DNA from: Candidatus Peregrinibacteria bacterium
GTDB taxonomy: Bacteria; Patescibacteriota; Gracilibacteria; UM-FILTER-43-11
Assembly (NCBI GenBank): GCA_016932505.1
Contig: JAFGCT010000023.1
Coordinates: 1-64,000 of the forward strand
Direction: 5' to 3'
DNA: 64,000 nucleotides
Below, in pieces: positions 57,358 to 64,000 of this stretch; the stretch's first letter is position 1; each line of letters opens with the position of its first letter. A program made the translations under genes and the position numbers. The notes below the pieces were generated by a model, which saw nothing but the letters and a program-made list of their open reading frames with translations, ran no database searches and was not told where the DNA came from.

Positions 57358-58449
57358 ATGAAATTTGTTCGTTTAGTAACCATAGTTCTGGCTTTAAATA
57401 TTCTATTTTCGGGTACAGTTTTTGCCAAAAGTTATTCCGATGTACCTAGCAATTATAAATACCTTAAATCAATATCCGCTCTATCCGACGGTGGCGTTGT
57501 TAAGGGTTATGCAGATGGTAGCTTTAAGCCGGAAAAACAAATCAACCGTGCGGAAGCAATAAAGATTCTAATAGAATCACAATATGAAGATAATGTAATA
57601 AACTCAGCACTTCTTTCCAATCACTCAGCAACCATTAGGTTTCCAGATGTAAAAGTAGGACAATGGTACGATAAATACGTTGAAATAGCCTACTTAAACA
57701 AAATTATTAAAGGCTACCCAGATGGAACCTTCCGTCCATCGGATAAAATTAATTTTGCCGAAGCCTTAAAAGTAATTTTAGAAAGCTACAATATCACACC
57801 TAGATATACATCATTTGAAGAAAATAAACTTCTGTATGTAAACAATGGAGATTGGTTTAAAAATTACTTTACATATGCCAGCAAGCACAATTTGATTAAT
57901 CAAAATAAATTTTATCACCCATCTCAATTAATCACCCGCGGAGAATTTGCAGAAATTATTTATAGATTGGAATCAATGTTAGAATCTGGACTTTCTGAAT
58001 ATACGACATCAACTAATCCAACATCTAACGAATACACTGTTACTATTCCAAAGTTAAAAATTATTAACCTACCTGTATTCTTCGCAGATCCACACAACGA
58101 ACAATCGGCATTAGAAATTCTGAAAAAGGGAATTGGGCACTATTTGGCAGAGCCTGGCGGTGGTAAGAAATTAGTTCTATTTGGACATTCATCAGGTTAC
58201 TCATGGGATAATTCACCATATAAAACAATATTAAAGAGCATTGATAAACTGAATAACGGAGATCGGATATATCTAAATTACAAAGAAAAGGGATATGTTT
58301 ATGAGATATTTAAATCAGATATTATTCCTCAATCTCAGGATTTAAAAATAGTAGAAAATCCAAATGCGAACGAACTTGCACTTTACACTTGTTGGCCACC
58401 AAATTCAATCAGCCAGAGATATGTAGTTTATGGTAAACCAGTACTATAA
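57358..58449 (+). CDS. SLH-domain / sortase fusion protein
   Basis: Signal peptide, SLH repeats (YSDVPSNYKYLKSISALSDGGVVKGYADGSFKPEKQINRAEAI etc.), then sortase motifs IPKLKI, LFGHSSG (His), LALYTCWPP (Cys), SQRYVVYGK (Arg). Confidence 0.87.
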   Translation: MKFVRLVTIVLALNILFSGTVFAKSYSDVPSNYKYLKSISALSDGGVVKGYADGSFKPEKQINRAEAIKILIESQYEDNVINSALLSNHSATIRFPDVKVGQWYDKYVEIAYLNKIIKGYPDGTFRPSDKINFAEALKVILESYNITPRYTSFEENKLLYVNNGDWFKNYFTYASKHNLINQNKFYHPSQLITRGEFAEIIYRLESMLESGLSEYTTSTNPTSNEYTVTIPKLKIINLPVFFADPHNEQSALEILKKGIGHYLAEPGGGKKLVLFGHSSGYSWDNSPYKTILKSIDKLNNGDRIYLNYKEKGYVYEIFKSDIIPQSQDLKIVENPNANELALYTCWPPNSISQRYVVYGKPVL

Positions 58450-58454
58450 ATTGT

Positions 58455-59097
58455 CTACTTATACACATAAACAAACTTATCAAAATTCTTTGCACATTTA
58501 TGCACATTGTAAAAACTCAGTAATAAAAAGAATTCTTTTTTTTCCACACCAATTTTAAAAATACCCAACAAACAAGCCTTTAAAAATTTTAGCTTAGACA
58601 AGCTGTCTACAAAAAGTTATCCAAAAGTTATCCAAAAGTTTTGCACATTTTATCAACCGTTTTGTCTATTTAAACTGTCCATAATTTTTATTCATTTATT
58701 TTAGCAATTACTAGCTTATAAGTCTGATTCACAAAAAAATAATCAGCTCTAAATTGACTCCACTAAAAGACTTGAATAATCGTAACAATATTAAACTATA
58801 TATTTTAATCAATAAACCGCTAAAAACAGCCATTAAATAAATATAATCAAATAACACAATTTTTATTCATATGGTCTCGTTTAGTTTATAGAGCAATCCT
58901 TAACTTCAAAAATAATTCTCATATGTTACTTTCCATTTTAGACACCAAAGGTCAACCCCTTTATACTACGTCTATTAAATATATTTAATTAATAAAACAT
59001 TAGAAAAACGTTTGCTAAACAAATAAAAAATCAATATTATAGACATGTAATAAATTTGATTACAAAAACTTTTTAACAAAAATTCAGACAACCAAAT
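58455..59097. other. Candidate chromosomal replication origin (oriC) with DnaA-box cluster
   Basis: TTATACACA 58459, TTATGCACA 58498 (both fit TTATNCACA), TTATCCAAA 58617 and 58628, TTTTGCACA 58639 (11-bp spacing), CTTTGCACA 58488; AT-rich; directly upstream of dnaN. Confidence 0.65.
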
Positions 59098-60198
59098 ATG
59101 CGCTTATCCTGTTCTCAAAAAGATCTTTTTAATGCATTGGCTATAACAAACAAGGCGGTAGATGTTAACAATACACTACCGGTTCTTAACAATGTGTTGC
59201 TGAAAGCCGAAGGAAAAAGGCTTTATTTTACAGCTACAAATTTGGAAATAGCCATTACATACTGGATTGAAACTGATGTAAAAAATGAGGGTGAGGTTAC
59301 AGTTCCTTCAAAAATATTCACAAATTACATAAATTATCTGAAAGATGAAAAGGTTGATATAAATGCTGAAGAAGGAGATGTTGTAATTAAAACCGAAGAT
59401 TCAAAGACTAAAATTAAAGGCATTCCTGCAACTGAATTTCCACCAATTCCTACAGTTGAAAAAGAAGGAAGCATTAAACTAAAAGCAAAAGACCTAAAAG
59501 AAGCTATTCATCAGGTTGTTTTTGCGGCTGCAATCAACACAACAAGACCAATACTTGCTGGTGTTTATTTTAGTATTGGAGGGGGTGAGTTAAAAATGGT
59601 TGCTACAGATAGTTATAGATTAGCCGAAAAAACAATCAAAGTATCTGAAGCTAGTGGTGATATTAAGTGTATAATTCCCGCAAAAACAATATTGGAACTT
59701 GGTGGTATTTTGGATACTTTTAAGGGTGACGACGAAATTGAAATAGTAATTTCAAAAAACCAAGTGTTGTTCTCTGTTGGAGAAGTTAAACTAATATCAA
59801 GATTAATTGAAGGACAATTCCCTAATTACGAGCAGATTATTCCAAAAGATACAAAAACAGAAATTACTTTTGATATCCATGCTTTAACTCTTGTTCTAAA
59901 AAGAATTAATATTTTCGCAAAAGAAAATAATAATAAGATTATTCTAAAAACCTCCGATGGAATTGTAAATGTTACTACTGATTCAACCCAGTATGGTGAG
60001 GGTGAAGTTCAATTAAAAACAAAGACAACCGGTAGTGATGGAGAAATAGCCCTTAATTCACAGTTTATTTTAGACGTTTTGGGAAATATTGGAGGAGAGG
60101 AAATTAAATTTAAAATTGGAGAAAAAATTACACCTGTAATTATATCCCCAAAAGAAAAGAGTGATTATACCCACATAATAATGCCACTTAAAATCTAA
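59098..60198 (+). CDS. dnaN: DNA polymerase III beta sliding clamp
   Basis: MRLSCSQKDLFNALAITNKAV...LPVLNNVLLKA; RLIEGQFPNYEQIIP; MPLKI C-terminus. Confidence 0.96.
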   Translation: MRLSCSQKDLFNALAITNKAVDVNNTLPVLNNVLLKAEGKRLYFTATNLEIAITYWIETDVKNEGEVTVPSKIFTNYINYLKDEKVDINAEEGDVVIKTEDSKTKIKGIPATEFPPIPTVEKEGSIKLKAKDLKEAIHQVVFAAAINTTRPILAGVYFSIGGGELKMVATDSYRLAEKTIKVSEASGDIKCIIPAKTILELGGILDTFKGDDEIEIVISKNQVLFSVGEVKLISRLIEGQFPNYEQIIPKDTKTEITFDIHALTLVLKRINIFAKENNNKIILKTSDGIVNVTTDSTQYGEGEVQLKTKTTGSDGEIALNSQFILDVLGNIGGEEIKFKIGEKITPVIISPKEKSDYTHIIMPLKI

Positions 60199-60282
60199 TA
60201 ACGGTGTAACGAAACAACGTCATAACACTTTTTGAATATGTTATTGCGTTATAGCGTTACGACGTTATCGCGTTGTTATAAA

Positions 60283-63200
60283 ATGAACATTTACCCATAT
60301 TTCCCCAAATCGGTTCATAGTGATATTTTCAATGCACTAAAACCAGATGTACCTCTGGTTATTTCTGGTGTCAGTAATGTTACCGCAAAAAGCTACCTTT
60401 TGGGCGACTTATTAGCTACCAGAAAAATCAACAATATATTTTGGGTGGTTAATGACAACAAGGATATATATGACATAAAAAACAGTATTCCATTCTGGAC
60501 AGATAAAACGGGGGTTGCATTAGACAGTCTGATGTCCAAAGACCAACATGATTATCGCATCACGGAAACAGTTGCCAGAATTCACAGTGATGAAAAGAAG
60601 GTTTACGTAATAAGTAGTGAGGGGATAACTGTTCCAGTGCCTACACTTAATGAAGTAATGGAGGCAGGAGTTGTAATAATGAACAAGCAGGACATTAGAA
60701 CTGTTGAGTTCTTTAATAAACTTATACAATTGGGATACCAGCCGAGCGCTGATGTAAGCCTAAAAAAAGGAGAATATAGAAGGTCAGGAGGTGTTGTTAA
60801 TATTTATCCGCCAAATTATGATTCTTTAATTAAAATTGAAGTAGATTATGATAAAGTGTCTGGTATTTGGCTATATAATCAGGAAACAAAACAACTTGGC
60901 AAGACATTGGATAAAATTGACATCCTACCGATAAGCGTTGAAGGTGGTCAGGGTACTTTTTTAGATCATGTGGAAAAAGATGATTTAATTATTACAGATG
61001 ATCTTGATGAAACTGAGGATATTTTGTTGGACAACATAAGCAAATCACATTGTTATAAAATTAATTTCACATCATTTCCAAGAAGTGATGAAGATTATTT
61101 TCACCTAAGATATCTATCTGTTCTTAAGTATTATAATATTTTTGATCTTTTAAACGATTTACGAGATAAAATACAAAGAGATTGGAAAATTAATATTTTT
61201 ACAAAAAGAGTTAAGGAAATTTCAAATATTTTAAATGAAGAAAAGATTCAGTTTTCCTTAAAAAATGATCCAAAGGCAAAAATTACCATCATAGATGCTG
61301 GTGAGCTGGAAAATGTACCAACATCATTCCAAAACCCTCAATTAAAAATCCAATTACTTACAGATAAAGAAATTTTTAATTTAAGTCGGACGGTAAAAAG
61401 TAATGGGGCACAAAAAATTAATCTCGACTTTTTAACAGGGCTTCGTGTGGGGGATTTGGTTGTTCATATGGATCACGGAATCGGCCGTTTCTTAGGGGTT
61501 GTACCAAAAACAATAGACGAAATAAAACGTGAGTATTTAGAAATAGGATATGCAGAAAACGACAGATTATTCATTCCAATTGACCAAGCGGATAAAATTA
61601 GTAAATATGTCGGAGGAGAGGAAAATGAGCCACAATTAAGCCGTTTAGGAGCTACTGAATGGAAAACGGTCAGTCAGAAAATCAAAAAAGATACTCAGAA
61701 AATTGCCAAGGAACTACTTGAGCTATATGCAAAACGCGCACAGTTAAAGGGGCACAATTATGGTCCTGATACCGAAGATCAGAAAAAATTTGATGCTGCA
61801 TTTCCTTATGAGGAAACTCCCGGTCAAATGAAGGCGATTCTGGATGTAAAATCTGATATGGAATCAGATCAACCAATGGATAGACTGGTTTGTGGTGATG
61901 TTGGATTTGGTAAAACCGAAGTTGCGATGCGTGCAGCATTTAAGGCGGTACAGGGTGGAAAACAAGTCGCATTTATCGCACCAATCACAATTCTTGCCGA
62001 CCAGCATTTAAAATCCTTCCAAAAAAGAGCCAAAGGGTTCAATGTAAGAGTGGAAATGTTGAGTCGATTCAGGTCTGCAAAAGAACAAAAAAATACTCTT
62101 GAAAGATTAAGAAAAGGAGATGTAGATATATTAATAGGTACACACCGTCTTTTGCAGGATGATGTTAAATTTTTCAATCTTGGTTTAATAATAATTGATG
62201 AAGAACAAAGGTTTGGGGTTAAGCAAAAGGAAAAATTTAAACAAATAAGAAATCAAGTCGATATTCTCACTATGACAGCCACACCTATTCCGCGTACTCT
62301 CAATCTAGCGCTTAATAAATTACGCGACATATCCACAATCACAACACCTCCACCAGGGCGTCTGCCAATTGTTACAGAGGTGAGAAGATATGGAGATCGA
62401 TTGGTAATTGATGCTATAGATAACGAAATTAGCAGAGGCGGACAAGTTTACTTTTTGCATAACCGCGTTGAAACAATTGAAAGTATTGCAGAAAAACTTA
62501 GGAAAATGCTTCCACATGTAAAATTTATTGTTGCACATGGTCAGTTACAACCGCTGGATCTAGAAGCGCGTATTTTAAAATTTAAGAATAAAGAATGTGA
62601 TGTTCTTATTTCTTCAACCATAATCGAAAACGGAATTGATTTGCCTAATGCGAATACGTTAATTGTAGATGATGCTGAAAACTTCGGACTATCTCAACTA
62701 TATCAATTACGTGGTCGTATTGGTCGAAGTAAAACACAAGCTTATGCATATTTTCTTTACAAATCACGCCAGCTCCGTCTTGATGCCAAAAAACGTCTTA
62801 AGGCAATCGTAGATGCTTCCGAGCTTGGTTCGGGTTTTCAGGTTGCAATGCGTGACTTAGAAATTCGTGGTGCCGGTGACATTCTTGGTATAAGTCAGCA
62901 CGGAACAATTCGAGTGGTAGGGGCTAATCACTTTTTGAGAATGTTAAATAAAACTATTGATGAAATGCGTGCCGGTCAAAAAACTTCAGTTGGTGAATAC
63001 AGGCAAGATGTTTCGATAGAACTTCCAATGGAAGCCTATATTCCAGATAGTTTCATTCCTGACACAAAAGACAAAATCAATGCTTACCAAAAATTATCTT
63101 CAGTCGGCAGTCTTGAGCTACTTGAAGAATTCCGTGAAGATTTGATTACCGAATATGGTCACTTCCCCGTTCAGGTGGGTAATTTATTCCAAATTCTTCA

Positions 63201-63477
63201 AATAAAGATTTTGGCAAAAATGGCAGGTTTAATTAATATCAAATCTATTCCAATGGGTAATGCCGGTCGCCAGATTGTAATGCATATGAGCACTTCAGTA
63301 ACAGCAGAGCAGATAATGAATCTTCTTAAATTTAATACAAAATGGTTAATAAGTGGCGATAAATTGAAAATTGATTTAAAGAATTTAGGATTTAATTGGT
63401 CGGAAAAATTGAAAGAAAATGTTAAACTACTTGTGCCGAAAAATAAGGAAGATAAAATTGACGGCGATGAAGCTTAA
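60283..63477 (+). CDS. mfd: Transcription-repair coupling factor
   Basis: RID/TRG and SF2 helicase motifs (VHMDHGIGRFLG, DRLVCGDVGFGKTEVAMRAAF, IIDEEQRFGVKQKE, TATPIPRTLNLA). Start trimmed to MNIYPYFPKS. Confidence 0.96.
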   Translation: MNIYPYFPKSVHSDIFNALKPDVPLVISGVSNVTAKSYLLGDLLATRKINNIFWVVNDNKDIYDIKNSIPFWTDKTGVALDSLMSKDQHDYRITETVARIHSDEKKVYVISSEGITVPVPTLNEVMEAGVVIMNKQDIRTVEFFNKLIQLGYQPSADVSLKKGEYRRSGGVVNIYPPNYDSLIKIEVDYDKVSGIWLYNQETKQLGKTLDKIDILPISVEGGQGTFLDHVEKDDLIITDDLDETEDILLDNISKSHCYKINFTSFPRSDEDYFHLRYLSVLKYYNIFDLLNDLRDKIQRDWKINIFTKRVKEISNILNEEKIQFSLKNDPKAKITIIDAGELENVPTSFQNPQLKIQLLTDKEIFNLSRTVKSNGAQKINLDFLTGLRVGDLVVHMDHGIGRFLGVVPKTIDEIKREYLEIGYAENDRLFIPIDQADKISKYVGGEENEPQLSRLGATEWKTVSQKIKKDTQKIAKELLELYAKRAQLKGHNYGPDTEDQKKFDAAFPYEETPGQMKAILDVKSDMESDQPMDRLVCGDVGFGKTEVAMRAAFKAVQGGKQVAFIAPITILADQHLKSFQKRAKGFNVRVEMLSRFRSAKEQKNTLERLRKGDVDILIGTHRLLQDDVKFFNLGLIIIDEEQRFGVKQKEKFKQIRNQVDILTMTATPIPRTLNLALNKLRDISTITTPPPGRLPIVTEVRRYGDRLVIDAIDNEISRGGQVYFLHNRVETIESIAEKLRKMLPHVKFIVAHGQLQPLDLEARILKFKNKECDVLISSTIIENGIDLPNANTLIVDDAENFGLSQLYQLRGRIGRSKTQAYAYFLYKSRQLRLDAKKRLKAIVDASELGSGFQVAMRDLEIRGAGDILGISQHGTIRVVGANHFLRMLNKTIDEMRAGQKTSVGEYRQDVSIELPMEAYIPDSFIPDTKDKINAYQKLSSVGSLELLEEFREDLITEYGHFPVQVGNLFQILQIKILAKMAGLINIKSIPMGNAGRQIVMHMSTSVTAEQIMNLLKFNTKWLISGDKLKIDLKNLGFNWSEKLKENVKLLVPKNKEDKIDGDEA

Positions 63478-63502
63478 TTGTCTCAAAACTCAATAAATAG
63501 TT

Positions 63503-64000
63503 ATGAAAAAGCATTTATTACAATTGTGGTTACTCGCAAAAAAAAAGAAATCAGATTTTATGAACAGTGAGTATGCCACTAGCGCAAAAATACGCAAAAT
63601 ATTAATTGCAATTATCGCTTTTTTTATTATATTCCCGTTATTATTTTTAGCTATACTATACCCTACCTTACCGGATATTGATGACATTCAAAGTCTAGTG
63701 GCTGCCGAATCAAGTGTAATTTTAGATAGAGATGGAGAAGTCTTATACACAATTCATGGAGACGAAAACAGAAAAAATGTCACACTAGATAAAATTTCAC
63801 CCTATGCTCCTCAGGCAATTATGGCTATCGAAGATGATGAATTTTACAATCACTCAGGAGTTGATTTTAAAGCATTTCTACTAGCTGTTTGTGGCGAATT
63901 CGGTTTATGTAATACTGCTCGCGGTGGTTCAACTCTAACTCAGCAATTTGTTAAAAACGCCTTTCTTAGCCCAGAACGTAGTTATACACGTAAGGCTAAA
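63503..64000 (+). CDS. Class A penicillin-binding protein / transglycosylase (partial, runs off window)
   Basis: Basic N-terminus, TM, SSVILDRDGEVLYTI, AIEDDEFYNHSGVD, ARGGSTLTQQFVKN. Confidence 0.92.
   Translation, partial: MKKHLLQLWLLAKKKKSDFMNSEYATSAKIRKILIAIIAFFIIFPLLFLAILYPTLPDIDDIQSLVAAESSVILDRDGEVLYTIHGDENRKNVTLDKISPYAPQAIMAIEDDEFYNHSGVDFKAFLLAVCGEFGLCNTARGGSTLTQQFVKNAFLSPERSYTRKAK

Overview
This 64 kb window is AT-rich, compact and bacterial. Protein content suggests a Candidate Phyla Radiation / Patescibacteria-type chromosome, possibly Peregrinibacteria-like (inference only). It uses the standard code: UGA is a stop for at least the 14248 and 16936 genes. Housekeeping content: gpmI, rel/spoT, tig, an initiator tRNA, an ftsB-like gene, murC, an nrnA-like DHH phosphoesterase, yidD, an M23/LysM peptidase, a D-Ala-D-Ala carboxypeptidase, an ftsQ-like gene, a fba-gap-PPi-type PFK cluster, an RND pump with its adaptor, class I LysRS, dnaN, mfd and a penicillin-binding protein. 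Surface content: a 1377-aa SLH S-layer-like protein, a shorter paralog, an SLH-rhodanese fusion, an SLH-sortase fusion, and an LPQTG-anchored FN3/Cys-rich protein. The most interesting unexplained items are: (1) a promoter-to-terminator minus-strand unit (~2352..1785) without a convincing ORF but with several stems whose G.U wobbles fit only the minus strand, a candidate undescribed structured RNA; (2) a cluster of DnaA-box-like 9-mers, three at exact 11-bp spacing, upstream of dnaN (candidate oriC); (3) a RAYT gene and a dead RAYT relic that both carry a perfect palindrome at the same protein position with compensatory changes, plus related palindrome clusters; (4) a family of TGTCTGAAC-ended inverted-repeat elements, one of which supplies the start of yidD; (5) an SLH-anchored sortase with a likely LPXTG substrate in the same window. 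All assignments come from reading the sequence and ORFs; no searches were run.
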